The position numbers and the translations under genes are program-made. Positions 1-9,029 of a DNA stretch of 45,270 nucleotides are shown piece by piece. The DNA comes from Alphaproteobacteria bacterium. Lineage in GTDB: Bacteria > Pseudomonadota > Alphaproteobacteria > Micavibrionales > Micavibrionaceae. Each line of letters opens with the position of its first letter. Within the stretch, counting starts at the first letter, position 1. A model generated the notes under the pieces. That model had not been told where the DNA came from and did no database searches. It worked only from the letters and a program-made list of their open reading frames with translations. Location of the stretch: assembly GCA_002401965.1 (NCBI GenBank), contig NVUR01000026.1, positions 1 to 45,270 of the forward strand, read 5' to 3'.

Positions 1-92
1 TTCGCTTTCGCAAAGGTGAGTGTAAGTGCTGTTCATTGGATTTTCCTTTTTGATGAGTATTATACAAAAAGGTGTTGCACTTGGAATCTGAC
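1..92 (-). mobile_element. IS30-type element, left portion (5' end of transposase and terminal repeat)
   Basis: Read on the minus strand, an ATG at 36 with a GGAAAA ribosome site opens MNSTYTHLCESE and runs off the window edge. This resembles the N-terminus of IS30 transposases. A TATAAT box lies just upstream. The segment around 72-92 (GTGTTGCACTTGGAATCTGA on plus) matches, as an inverted repeat, the sequence near 44660-44685 (GCACTTC core on minus). I read it as one terminal repeat of an IS30-like element whose other end is at the right edge of the window. The exact boundary is uncertain by several bases. Confidence 0.6.
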
Positions 93-93
93 G

Positions 94-489
94 CTAGCAT
101 ATATTAGATGCCTCCTGTAACAAAGCATCTTTATCTGCAAGTTCTGAACATTGAGCGGTCTTACAAAAAGCCGTTACAACCGTTTTTACTGAACTGTCTA
201 AATTTTTACGGCCAATACCATCATTTTTATTTCCTACGGCCGCAAGCTGCGCAAATTCGTTAAGATTATCAAACAGCCCATACGGATCATGCTTCTTATT
301 ACCGGGGTCATACGCATTTGAAACAACATCATCACCCAACTCATCGCGTAACGCATCATACAAAAACCTCGATGCATAAGCACTAAGTGTCGACACAAAT
401 GGAGGGTGTCCCATAGGAAGGCGAGAAACATCAGACATATCCCCCGCTTCTTCTATGATTGTCTTTATTTGCACATCTACATTGTCCAT
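94..489 (-). CDS. hypothetical protein, possibly truncated by IS30
   Basis: A 131-aa acidic protein with no motif I recognise. I chose the ATG at 489 because AAAGGA lies six bases before it; the in-frame ATG at 495 is too close to that site. It is the last gene of the minus-strand run that includes the transporters, 36 bp after tauE. Its stop falls right at the edge of the IS30 terminal repeat, so the last residues (SNIC) may be supplied by the insertion and the original protein may have been longer. No membrane segment or signal peptide is evident. Confidence 0.5.
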   Translation of the reverse strand: MDNVDVQIKTIIEEAGDMSDVSRLPMGHPPFVSTLSAYASRFLYDALRDELGDDVVSNAYDPGNKKHDPYGLFDNLNEFAQLAAVGNKNDGIGRKNLDSSVKTVVTAFCKTAQCSELADKDALLQEASNIC

Positions 490-531
490 TGGCATTCCTT
501 TGATCCACTTTAACCTGAGTATTTTTTACAT

Positions 532-1365
532 TCAATGCGGTATCAATGAAAAATCAGTAAATATCTCGGTCATCATTTTGGCGGCTATCATCAACATAAA
601 GATTGAAAAATATCGTTTCAATTTTGGGACAGGTAAGCTATGTGCCACTTTTGCACCAATCGGGGCAACAATAATGCTGGTGGAAATAATCGTTAGAAAT
701 GCCGCTATGTTCAAATAGCCGATACTGAATGGTGGTAAATGTTGTTCTTCCAGCCCTATATACAAAAAGCCGGCAGCACCAATGATTGCAATAAAAGGCC
801 CGATCGAAGCGGCCGTAGCAATAGCCCTATGAATGCTTACACTACACACGCTCATAAAGGTAACGTTCTGTATTCCTCCCCCTACGCCCATTAAAGTAGA
901 AAGGCAGGCATTTGCTGCCGAAACAATCGTAAAAAGCGGCTGTCTAGGCATAGCTTTAAAAATCGCAATTTTATTCCCTCGAAGCAACATATAACTTCCA
1001 AAAAATATCTGTGAAGAAGCAAATACAATTTTCAAAATAGAGGTACTAACCATTCCGGCTAGAAGCGTCCCAATACCCACACCAATAAATACTCCCGGCA
1101 AGAAGCCTTTTAACAATTCAAAATCCACCGCACCTTTTTTGTAATGGGCATATGCCGAGGAAGTGCCTGTAAATACGATTGTTAAAAGAGACGTGCCGAC
1201 AGCAATATGCATGGCATTTTCTTCATACCCAAAATGTAGTAAAATATAATAAAGCCCAGGAACAAATATAGCGCCCCCACCTAAGCCAAGAAGCCCTGCA
1301 ATAAAGCCGCCACCTATACCCAAAGCTAACAACAGTAAACCTACGTAAATCAACTCTAATTCCAT
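532..1365 (-). CDS. TauE/SafE-family membrane transporter
   Basis: A 277-aa, very hydrophobic protein with about eight membrane segments. The glycine-rich start of the first helix (GIGGGFIAGLLGLGGG, roughly residues 17-32) and the related half-repeat MGVGGG near residue 160 are typical of TauE/SafE (sulfite exporter) permeases. Family members move organosulfur compounds or other small organic anions across the inner membrane. A GGAATA ribosome site precedes the start. It lies 25 bp after the AEC transporter gene, so the two are probably co-transcribed as the export or import end of the upstream metabolic operon. The substrate cannot be read from the sequence. Confidence 0.85.
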   Translation of the reverse strand: MELELIYVGLLLLALGIGGGFIAGLLGLGGGAIFVPGLYYILLHFGYEENAMHIAVGTSLLTIVFTGTSSAYAHYKKGAVDFELLKGFLPGVFIGVGIGTLLAGMVSTSILKIVFASSQIFFGSYMLLRGNKIAIFKAMPRQPLFTIVSAANACLSTLMGVGGGIQNVTFMSVCSVSIHRAIATAASIGPFIAIIGAAGFLYIGLEEQHLPPFSIGYLNIAAFLTIISTSIIVAPIGAKVAHSLPVPKLKRYFSIFMLMIAAKMMTEIFTDFSLIPH

Positions 1366-1390
1366 AGTTTTATTCCTTTTCTTGGTAATT

Positions 1391-2308
1391 TTACATCACA
1401 AAATTTAATACTAACGGCACATATAACATCGCAAAAATAGTAGATATCAAAGCAGCGACAGATGCCTTGCCGGGGTTCATATCAAACTTAGCAGCAAATG
1501 CTATGTTATTAGCCCCCATAGGCATAATGGCAAAGAGCAACAGAGGTGCATAAAATGCCTCACCTAAAAGCGTCACTACATTTTTATCAAACCAAATATA
1601 TGAAATTGCAATTAGCGGCCAAATTAGAAAGCGAACCGCAAAAACCGTTGCTATAAATTTAAAATCAAAGGTAAATCTTTCCATATTGGCAATTCCCAAG
1701 CCAATAATCATCATCCCAAGAACAACATATGCCCCCTTAAAATATTGAAAGAAATCATCATCGAGGATTGGAAGTTGATAGCTAAAATAACTTAACCCAA
1801 GACCTATAAAAATAGAATAAATCACAGGAAATTTAAAAACATTCTTAAAACTCTCTAACGGTGATAATTTTCCCCTAGAAATAAAGTATATACCGAATGA
1901 ATTCTCAAATAAGTGTGTCCCAAAACCAATAAGAACATATAACGCCACAATTTCCGGTTCAAATATCGCAAAAGCTATAGGCATCCCGAAATAACCCCAA
2001 TTACTTGTGCCAGACATGAGTGCGCTTAAATAAGGTGTTTTACTACCCATATATAATTTGGTTATTCGCAGAACAATAAGGCTTAACCCTATTCCTAGAA
2101 ACATTATAACAAGCGGCGCCCAAATAGCCCCAGCCGAGAACTGCATTCTTTGAACAGACAACATAAAAACTACTGGAGAAATGACAAATACAGTCAAAGT
2201 CGCAATACTTTTTGTATCAACCTTAAAAACTTTACCACTTAAATATCCTAAGAACATCATGATATAAAGCGGCAGCATTTCTCCTAAAATATTATAAAAA
2301 ATTTCCAT
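1391..2308 (-). CDS. AEC-family (auxin efflux carrier-like) permease
   Basis: A 305-aa integral membrane protein with about ten hydrophobic segments in two halves, typical in length and pattern for the AEC family. Recognisable features are YIMMFLGYLSGKVF near the start, SGTSNWGYFGMPIAFAIF around residue 100, and the C-terminal MPMGANNIAFAAKFD. Bacterial members carry malate, malonate or other small carboxylates. Spacing of 25 bp to the upstream hydrolase and 25 bp to the downstream TauE-like gene argues for one transcript. Two unrelated permeases at the end of one operon suggest a substrate and a product of the encoded pathway, which is inference. Confidence 0.85.
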   Translation of the reverse strand: MEIFYNILGEMLPLYIMMFLGYLSGKVFKVDTKSIATLTVFVISPVVFMLSVQRMQFSAGAIWAPLVIMFLGIGLSLIVLRITKLYMGSKTPYLSALMSGTSNWGYFGMPIAFAIFEPEIVALYVLIGFGTHLFENSFGIYFISRGKLSPLESFKNVFKFPVIYSIFIGLGLSYFSYQLPILDDDFFQYFKGAYVVLGMMIIGLGIANMERFTFDFKFIATVFAVRFLIWPLIAISYIWFDKNVVTLLGEAFYAPLLLFAIMPMGANNIAFAAKFDMNPGKASVAALISTIFAMLYVPLVLNFVM

Positions 2309-2333
2309 AGATTTCTTTCTGAGGTTTTATAGA

Positions 2334-2927
2334 CTATGCGACCTTTTGATCTTCATCGTATTGTATTAATTGATTAACAGTCAGAAAATTAATACCAATA
2401 TTCTTCATATCAATAATATTCGCCGCCGCAACTTCTTCCGATTTTGCAGAAATTGCATCCTCAATAACCGTAACATTATACTCGTACGAAACCGCGTCAA
2501 AAGCTGTGGCACGTACACAATTTGGTATTTGAGTTCCGCATATAATTACATTCTCGACACCAAATCTACGTAACATAAAATCTAGTTCTGTCCCCATAAA
2601 ACCACTAAACCTAGGCTTTACAATTCTATATTCACCATCAACCGGCTTTAACTCTTTCACAATCTCACAACCAAAAGTTCCCGGAACAGCAGCTTTTCCT
2701 TTAGAAATGAAATCATTTAACCGAGTATTTTCAATATCACTGCCATCTTCTCTATATTCTCGGACAATGTGGAAAACTGGCCAACTTTTTTCTCTCGCAA
2801 ATTCCAAAATATTTTGTATGGCAGGAACAACTTTATGAGCTGTATTATACCGCCCCGGCAAATCAGGCAGCACAAAATCATTCTGCATATCAATGACAAA
2901 AACAGCATTCTTACTTTTCTTTAACAT
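2334..2927 (-). CDS. isochorismatase-like cysteine hydrolase
   Basis: A 197-aa protein of normal length for the isochorismatase/nicotinamidase superfamily. The catalytic triad is visible: Asp13 in VIDMQNDF, Lys104 in VKPRFSGF and Cys137 in PNCVRATAFDA, with the usual GT dipeptide just before the cysteine region. Members hydrolyse amides (nicotinamide, carbamates, ureas) or vinyl ethers; the specific substrate is not evident. It lies between the giant BKACE gene (70 bp) and the AEC permease (25 bp). In that setting it may cleave an amide made by the ATP-grasp ligase or release a pathway product. That role is inference. Confidence 0.88.
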   Translation of the reverse strand: MLKKSKNAVFVIDMQNDFVLPDLPGRYNTAHKVVPAIQNILEFAREKSWPVFHIVREYREDGSDIENTRLNDFISKGKAAVPGTFGCEIVKELKPVDGEYRIVKPRFSGFMGTELDFMLRRFGVENVIICGTQIPNCVRATAFDAVSYEYNVTVIEDAISAKSEEVAAANIIDMKNIGINFLTVNQLIQYDEDQKVA

Positions 2928-2997
2928 TAGGATTATCCCTCTTCTTCATTGTTTAAAACACTCAAATTGTAAAGGCTCTGAACTCCATATAAAATTA

Positions 2998-5900
2998 TTA
3001 CAATGCATTATCTCTTGCAATCACCATTCTCTCAGCATCGTCAATCAAACTCTGTGGATCATCAATTTCACTTTGAGAATCTAAATGAGCAACCAATGCC
3101 TTTAAATGTTCTGGAGCTTCACCTACATATCGTTTTATTGTATGCCCATCATGTATACGTGCAGGATCATCAGAAAGAAAAACTGGCCAATATGTAATCA
3201 AAGATTTTTGTTTTTCGCCTACAGAAATTTGTGCTTCAGCGGAAGAGTTATTGATCTTAACTCGTTTATCCATTTTATCAGACTGTTTTCTAATGTCTTG
3301 GAAAATCTTCTTCTCTTTTATCGGGATTGATACAATCTGCTCGTCTGTCCGACCTGCTATACTCCTAATATCATTATGAGCCGTAACATCAATAACAGTT
3401 GTTCCAGTATTGGATAGATGGACATCACAGGCCGTTCCAAAATGAACTAAAATAGACTTTTTAAATACATCTTTTTGTTCCTGTTCAGAAAACCCATATC
3501 TTTCAAGATCCTCTCTCAGCAAATTGTCTATTTGCTGAACTGTTGCTATACCAGAACTATGTCCAATCAATTTTAATAAGTCGATTTTTTCCATGTCCTC
3601 TTTAGGCAGCCGTTCTAAGCCCCCACCATCACGACTGACCAAAAGCCCCGCCGCATCTCGCTTTGCTGTTCCATCATTTTGATAGGCAATCTCGTCACTA
3701 TTTTTTATTATTCTTGGTAAGCAAAGTTGGTCATATATCTGTTGCACAGAATAGCTTGATAGCTCGTTTTCAAAATCTGTATTCAAAGAAAACCTATTTT
3801 TTAACATACTTGCCTCAATTAATTCTTCTCCATTCTCATCTCTACCAGAGTGGCACACCGACATAATAGTTGAAGAACCTTGGTTTTCTCCCACAGAGTA
3901 TCGAGCACGAGACCTAATTAGAAATTCATGTAAAATATTAGTAAGGCCTTTGGTTAATTTCGTTCCTGTCGAATAATTCGTAGCAGGAGTGCTTGGAACG
4001 ACAACCCATCCACCTTGGCCAATATGATTTTGCAAGTCTGAACTCTTTGCTTCTTTAAAACGCGGTTTTGCCCTTTTTGAAACATCATCGGTATTCTGTA
4101 TGACAGCTTTATACCAAATTACGCCGAGTTGCTTTTTTGTTGCTGAACTTTCATTTCTTAGAGCCTTTGTTTTTTCCTCTATCGCACTGAATAAGACAGC
4201 CATAGTCGAGCTATAATTCTTATCTTGTCTAATTAGCGTATTCATAACTTCCGTTCGATCCATGTTATAACGACTAGACGTAAATGTGGCAAAATCCAAG
4301 AAACGTAAATTCATATTTTTGAACTGATTACTTGGTATAAAAACACTCGAAAACAACCCTTTTGTAAGAGAAAATTTTCTTAATGCATTATCAAAGACAT
4401 CTGTTTCTCTATCTCTTTCAGAAAGAACTTCTCGCATGAAATTTAATGGCTGAACGGTATACATATGAGATGTGTCAAACCTTTTAGGGCTTTTGTAACG
4501 ATCAGCTTCTTCTAAGAAGTATCTAATAGCTATACCATTCCTAGAAGCAATTTCCTTTACCTCCTGTGCCAACTCTTCCGGCGACCCGTCAAAATCCTTT
4601 ATTCTATCCATCACATCATCAATGAATAAATCTTCAAGCACTTCATATTGAGCAATAGGCTCTTTTAGAAGCTCAAGAATCTTATCCGCAGACGGAAGTG
4701 AAGAAGTATTTGGTATATCTTTACTCAAGGGCGACAATATATTTTCTATCTCCCTAAACAGTTTTATTTCCGATTTTTGCATCCCAAGATCATCACGTAA
4801 TTCTTCCGCAGATTGAACGTGAACACCTCTCATTTCAAGTTCTGCTTTAATCCTCCGCACTTGATCTGCTGTGCCAAGCGCCCTACGAACACCTCCGGGG
4901 ATTCTACTATCCGCCACATTCAGTCCATCTTCGAGACCTATTCTTACACCATCAAGATCAAGTGCTAAGGCCACTTCCGTTGCTATAAGCTGCATATTCC
5001 CCGGCATCAATGTAGAAATTCTACTATCTGGATGAGCATCCCTAAGCTGTTTTACAACAGGCTTTAAAAAAGAAACCGTTAAATCTGTTGCTTGTTGTTT
5101 ATCTCTTTCTTCTCCGGTCTTGAGGAGCGCCATGATTTTTTTGCGCTTTGCTTGCGGGATTAAAGAGTCATCTTTAGCTCGCTCCCAAAACTTCAAATCT
5201 TTCGGCCAATCTTTATATTGGTCAACACCAGTGACTAACATAAATAAGGCCGGTGTACCCATGTCACGAATAGATTCGGCAAACTCACCTGTAGAATTAT
5301 CAAGAATAGTTTTATTAAAAACTTCTGTTTCAGGCCTAATATTTAAACTCTTCATATGTAACATTTGACTTTTTAAAAACACATGCGAATTTTCATAGCC
5401 ACCGCCCTGTTGAAAAATCACTGCCCCTGGACTAAAGGAAGCGACATCAGGAACGCGCCCCGCCCCATAAGATTTTAAATGACTACGCCGATTATGGTCG
5501 TCAAACCCAACAAATCCGCCACGCGCACTTGTTGAAAGATTTAAGATAACACTTGGGTTTTTATCCAATAACTCCGGAAGCACTTTATTATACTGCTCAA
5601 CTTCGACTTTATTGTGCTGCACGGGGTTCATAATCCCCAAGCTCATGCCCGGTATATAATAAGGGCGGCTCTCTAACCCTCGCGTGTGTAAATGAACCAT
5701 TGCAGCTCCTTCCACTGTTGATTGATAAGCATCCTCCACCAACATATCAGGATATAAGGGTAAGTATGGAGTGCTACCACGTCCATGCAACCAAAATCCG
5801 CTACCACAATAATCCCAACCAGATTCTTGTATGTCTTGAAGAAATTCCCCCTCATCTCTTTCTAATTTTAATATGAGGGCGGGATTAAAGTAGCTCTCGC

Positions 5901-6399
5901 CTTGTTCATGTGGCCAGTGCATATCACCCTCATCCCCCACTTGCCAACCCTGTGAAGACAACTCAACGGCGACATCCCGCCGTAACTTATCATCAATAAT
6001 TTTGTTCAACGTTTTGGAAGATATTATCAACCCTCCTTCATTTTCATCAACACGGCTTTTGGGCTGCACCCATCCTTCACCAGAAGAAACCCAATTCAAC
6101 TTTTGCAGCCAAAACATAGCTTCATCAAAATCTTTACCCTGCAATTTTTTTACATCATCATTACTAACGAACCCTGTATTATTAATCCGCAAGCTCATTC
6201 CCTGCTCGCCAACTTTCGTCCAATTCTCTTGCTTTAAACGCTTCTCTAAAGGTTTACGCTCTGAGCTAGGAGAAAATAAACTAATATATTCCTCGGGTAT
6301 AAAACGAGGAATGATTGGATCAATATATTTAGGCACAGCTCCAATTGGCGCTGCTGTGATAAACATTTTTTTAGGATTTGAACCTGTACTATTATTCAT
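2998..6399 (-). CDS. giant BKACE (DUF849) domain protein with inserted tryptophan repeats and unknown C-terminal half
   Basis: A 1133-aa protein. The start at 6399 is chosen because AGGGGA precedes it; it overlaps the upstream stop by 8 bp. Residues 12-45 (FITAAPIGAVPKYIDP) and 215-540 form a beta-keto acid cleavage enzyme domain: VHLHTRG (His236, His238) and RIGLEDGLN (Glu490) match the zinc ligands, and SRIPGGVRRALGTADQVRR is typical of the family. Normal BKACE proteins are about 300 aa. Here residues 50-215 are inserted and contain four copies of a roughly 45-residue unit centred on Trp60, Trp103, Trp152 and Trp195. Residues 541-1133 match nothing I know. The family condenses or cleaves beta-keto acids with acetyl-CoA; the substrate here is unknown. 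Confidence 0.8.
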   Translation of the reverse strand: MNNSTGSNPKKMFITAAPIGAVPKYIDPIIPRFIPEEYISLFSPSSERKPLEKRLKQENWTKVGEQGMSLRINNTGFVSNDDVKKLQGKDFDEAMFWLQKLNWVSSGEGWVQPKSRVDENEGGLIISSKTLNKIIDDKLRRDVAVELSSQGWQVGDEGDMHWPHEQGESYFNPALILKLERDEGEFLQDIQESGWDYCGSGFWLHGRGSTPYLPLYPDMLVEDAYQSTVEGAAMVHLHTRGLESRPYYIPGMSLGIMNPVQHNKVEVEQYNKVLPELLDKNPSVILNLSTSARGGFVGFDDHNRRSHLKSYGAGRVPDVASFSPGAVIFQQGGGYENSHVFLKSQMLHMKSLNIRPETEVFNKTILDNSTGEFAESIRDMGTPALFMLVTGVDQYKDWPKDLKFWERAKDDSLIPQAKRKKIMALLKTGEERDKQQATDLTVSFLKPVVKQLRDAHPDSRISTLMPGNMQLIATEVALALDLDGVRIGLEDGLNVADSRIPGGVRRALGTADQVRRIKAELEMRGVHVQSAEELRDDLGMQKSEIKLFREIENILSPLSKDIPNTSSLPSADKILELLKEPIAQYEVLEDLFIDDVMDRIKDFDGSPEELAQEVKEIASRNGIAIRYFLEEADRYKSPKRFDTSHMYTVQPLNFMREVLSERDRETDVFDNALRKFSLTKGLFSSVFIPSNQFKNMNLRFLDFATFTSSRYNMDRTEVMNTLIRQDKNYSSTMAVLFSAIEEKTKALRNESSATKKQLGVIWYKAVIQNTDDVSKRAKPRFKEAKSSDLQNHIGQGGWVVVPSTPATNYSTGTKLTKGLTNILHEFLIRSRARYSVGENQGSSTIMSVCHSGRDENGEELIEASMLKNRFSLNTDFENELSSYSVQQIYDQLCLPRIIKNSDEIAYQNDGTAKRDAAGLLVSRDGGGLERLPKEDMEKIDLLKLIGHSSGIATVQQIDNLLREDLERYGFSEQEQKDVFKKSILVHFGTACDVHLSNTGTTVIDVTAHNDIRSIAGRTDEQIVSIPIKEKKIFQDIRKQSDKMDKRVKINNSSAEAQISVGEKQKSLITYWPVFLSDDPARIHDGHTIKRYVGEAPEHLKALVAHLDSQSEIDDPQSLIDDAERMVIARDNAL

Positions 6400-7951
6400 A
6401 TGTATTCCCCTGTTGCGGTATAGATTGTATTTCGAAATTATCGGATAAAAGTGTGTTACAAACATGAAAAGCTACAGCTTTACTTGCTTTGGCATTCTCC
6501 AGAATGGAATTGGTGTAAAAGTGAACGCCCCGGGTTAATGAACCCACAGCATATAATATATCGGAACAATTATTATCCTTGTCCTTAACTCGACCAGTAT
6601 CAAAATCAACATCAATACCGCCCAAAGGATGAGGTTTAAAAACATCGTTTTTTAATGCATTTTGTATAAGGGGGCTTTGCATTTTAGTGAGGTCACACCC
6701 ACCACCTATTGCATTAACGACATATTTACTTTGAAAAACTTCATTATCAGAACACCTAATTACGAACATTTTCTCTTGGTCATTATATTCAATATTATTG
6801 AATCCACTGCGAACAGATAATTGTCCCGATTGTAAAGCCTGTAAAACCTTCTGTGCGTTTTGCATAGGCATTGCATAATCGTACATATTCCACAAAGTTT
6901 TATAATGCTCATCAAACGTTTGTTTAGCTGGTAACGACATTGCATGCCAAAGGTCACTGGCAACATCGTCTACTGCCTTCAAAACTGCAAAATAATTATC
7001 TTTACCTTCTTGAACACGCTGAATATCTGCTTCCAATATTTTAAGAGGGCTATCTTTCTCTTGTAATTGAGCAATGCTCACATTCGGCACTTCTATGCCT
7101 GCCTGCGCCAGTTCTGTTTGAAATAATTCTACAATTTTCTCAAATGACACTTTTTTCATCTCGTTATCATTTGATAATTGCACATTTTCTAGTGAAAGAG
7201 CCGTTAGCTTATAAGGCTTAGGAAAACTCCGAACTTTAGGCAATAACCCATTACGAGAAATAAAATTAATAGGCCCTTTGTGGCCGTTCTCAAGTAACGT
7301 CAATAATGTATCTACAGCTGATAGACTCGAACCCAAAATATTAACATCACTATCTTTGGGTATGCCTTTTGTAAGTTCTCCTTCTGGCCAAGGCTGATGG
7401 AAATATCCAGAAGTAGCACATAATTCACTTCCAACTGACGGTGGCTGATTACCCAAGCATAATATAGTTTGATTATATAATTGATGGCTTGAACTTGAAT
7501 CCACCGACATTAAACCATCCTGATGCTGTATATTAATAATATCATCTTGTTTTAATTCGGTAGAAATTCCAAATTCTTGAGCCTTATCTAGCGCTTTATC
7601 TAATACATCTTCTAAATACAATCCAAAAACACTACGCGGCACAAAATCATTCCCTCGTGCCTGAATATTAAAATAAGAGTGTAAATCATTACTATGCGGC
7701 TCTTTCAGCCACTTGATAAAGTGTTGTGGATCGTCTGATTTTGCGCTCATAGAATTTGCTGGCATATTTAAAATATGCGCGTCAAGTTGAGTGCCATACG
7801 CTAAACCACCGCCAAAAACACCCGTCTTATCATAGATCGTGATGTTGTATCTTTCTGGATTAGGTAATTGTACTAATTGGTCAACGAGTTCATTGAACAC
7901 GCACACACCAACTGCACCACCACCGACAATCGCAATATTATACGCAGTCAT
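6392..7951 (-). CDS. FAD/NAD(P)-binding oxidoreductase (NAD_binding_9 type)
   Basis: A 519-aa protein. The N-terminal Rossmann motif VGGGAVGV (residues 9-16) is followed by features of the Pfam FAD-NAD(P)-binding family (PF13454): YDKTGVFGGGLAYG, LNMPANSMSAKSDDPQHFIKWL and FVPRSVFGLYLEDVL. A second nucleotide-binding segment, ILGSSLSAVDTLLTLLENG, lies near residue 200. AVGSLTRGVHFYTNSI near the C-terminus resembles the final FAD-contact motif. Members are flavin-dependent oxidases or monooxygenases of mostly unknown substrate. It ends 8 bp inside the BKACE start, so the two are translationally coupled and probably act on the same molecule. Confidence 0.82.
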   Translation of the reverse strand: MTAYNIAIVGGGAVGVCVFNELVDQLVQLPNPERYNITIYDKTGVFGGGLAYGTQLDAHILNMPANSMSAKSDDPQHFIKWLKEPHSNDLHSYFNIQARGNDFVPRSVFGLYLEDVLDKALDKAQEFGISTELKQDDIINIQHQDGLMSVDSSSSHQLYNQTILCLGNQPPSVGSELCATSGYFHQPWPEGELTKGIPKDSDVNILGSSLSAVDTLLTLLENGHKGPINFISRNGLLPKVRSFPKPYKLTALSLENVQLSNDNEMKKVSFEKIVELFQTELAQAGIEVPNVSIAQLQEKDSPLKILEADIQRVQEGKDNYFAVLKAVDDVASDLWHAMSLPAKQTFDEHYKTLWNMYDYAMPMQNAQKVLQALQSGQLSVRSGFNNIEYNDQEKMFVIRCSDNEVFQSKYVVNAIGGGCDLTKMQSPLIQNALKNDVFKPHPLGGIDVDFDTGRVKDKDNNCSDILYAVGSLTRGVHFYTNSILENAKASKAVAFHVCNTLLSDNFEIQSIPQQGNTYE

Positions 7952-8033
7952 TATTCTTCCCTTCCCAATTCATCGAACTGGTTAAAATTCACACACGTTA
8001 AAAGTCTTTATTAAATTTCCGCTTAAATACCTC

Positions 8034-8960
8034 CTATGCGGCCTGTTTTTCTGTCAAAAAAGTATCTGTTATATTTTTCTTCTCCATAACAGCACGATCA
8101 ATAATCTCACCTGCAACATCAATGCCCGCGACATCTTCAAGATTCCATTTTCCACAAAAATCGAGTGCGGAATTAATCTCAATAATAAGCGGCCCGGTAT
8201 TCGAACGGATAAGATCAACCCCTGCCACATTAATACCAATAGCGCGCGTTGCATTAATGGCGACTTCCTCTTCCTGCTTGGTAAGTTTTATCACCTTACT
8301 TGCACCGCCTTGCGCAAGGTTTGCTCTGAAATCACCATCTTGTGATTGGCGCTGTATTGCCGTAACAACGCGGCCACCACAAACGAAAACCCGAATATCT
8401 TTGCCACCAGACTCTTTAATGAATTTTTGAACGATTAGGGGCGTTGACAGTTGCTTAAACGTCTTAAGGAGGTTAATCGCATGCTTCGTATCTTCGGCAA
8501 GAAACACTCCAACACCCTCTGTTCCTTCAATCAATTTAATAATCAAAGGTGCGCCACCAACCGTATCGATGATATTATCAAAATCCGCCTTAGAGTATGC
8601 AAAACCGGTAGAAGGAAATGGAACATGATGTTTCAGTAAATGCTGTGAACATCGCAGCTTATCACGCGCTATTTGAATTGATTGTGTTGTTTCCGATGTA
8701 AACGTATGTATTGCTTCAAACTGCCGTAGAACTGTCAAACCATACTCTGCATGGGGCGCATCGATGCGCGGAATAATAATATCGAACTCCTTACTAATTG
8801 GCTTACCCTCATAGGTAACTTCCGGCGCATCTTCGCATACGCTCAAGCTACATTTTAAATGGTGCAGAAGTTGAGCCTTATAGCCACGCTCATGCGCAGC
8901 AGCAATTAGCCTGTGGTTTTCTTCTTTATCGCCTGTCGTCGTTAAAATACCAATTTTCAT
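8034..8960 (-). CDS. RimK-like ATP-grasp ligase
   Basis: A 308-aa ATP-grasp enzyme. The start at 8960 is preceded by AGGGAG, and MKIGILTT is the usual family opening. Family segments in order: RIDAPHAEYGLTVLRQFE, the pre-ATP segment DKLRCSQHLLKHHVPFPSTG, the ATP-binding strand APLIIKLIEGTEGVGVFLAE, FIKESGGKDIRVFVCGG, and the metal-binding end AGVDLIRSNTGPLIIEIN with Glu and Asn ligands. RimK relatives ligate amino acids to peptide C-termini or to small acids (ribosomal S6, coenzyme F420, lysine carrier protein, glutathione). It is the first enzyme of the minus-strand cargo operon, 82 bp before the oxidoreductase. It is unlikely to be housekeeping RimK, given its plasmid neighbours. Confidence 0.88.
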   Translation of the reverse strand: MKIGILTTTGDKEENHRLIAAAHERGYKAQLLHHLKCSLSVCEDAPEVTYEGKPISKEFDIIIPRIDAPHAEYGLTVLRQFEAIHTFTSETTQSIQIARDKLRCSQHLLKHHVPFPSTGFAYSKADFDNIIDTVGGAPLIIKLIEGTEGVGVFLAEDTKHAINLLKTFKQLSTPLIVQKFIKESGGKDIRVFVCGGRVVTAIQRQSQDGDFRANLAQGGASKVIKLTKQEEEVAINATRAIGINVAGVDLIRSNTGPLIIEINSALDFCGKWNLEDVAGIDVAGEIIDRAVMEKKNITDTFLTEKQAA

Positions 8961-8979
8961 AGTTTTCTCCCTTTGATTT

Positions 8980-9027
8980 TTAACCCCCGCGGACATATGA
9001 AATGCGCACAGCAGTTGGTTTATTCAT
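8980..9027 (-). CDS. possible 15-residue mini-ORF ahead of the ATP-grasp gene
   Basis: A minus-strand ATG at 9027 opens MNKPTAVRISYVRGG and stops at 8980, inside the gap between the transglycosylase and the ATP-grasp gene. GGGGAG lies at normal ribosome-site distance, but those bases also encode the end of the transglycosylase, so the site may be incidental. It could be a leader peptide coupling translation across the gap, a substrate peptide for the ligase, or chance. Nothing beyond position and ribosome site supports it. Confidence 0.2.
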   Translation of the reverse strand: MNKPTAVRISYVRGG

Positions 9028-9029
9028 GC

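Noticed and set aside
455-718. Plus-strand 87-codon frame overlapping the TauE/SafE gene
   Set aside because: It is a hydrophobic shadow on the opposite strand of a well-supported membrane protein gene.
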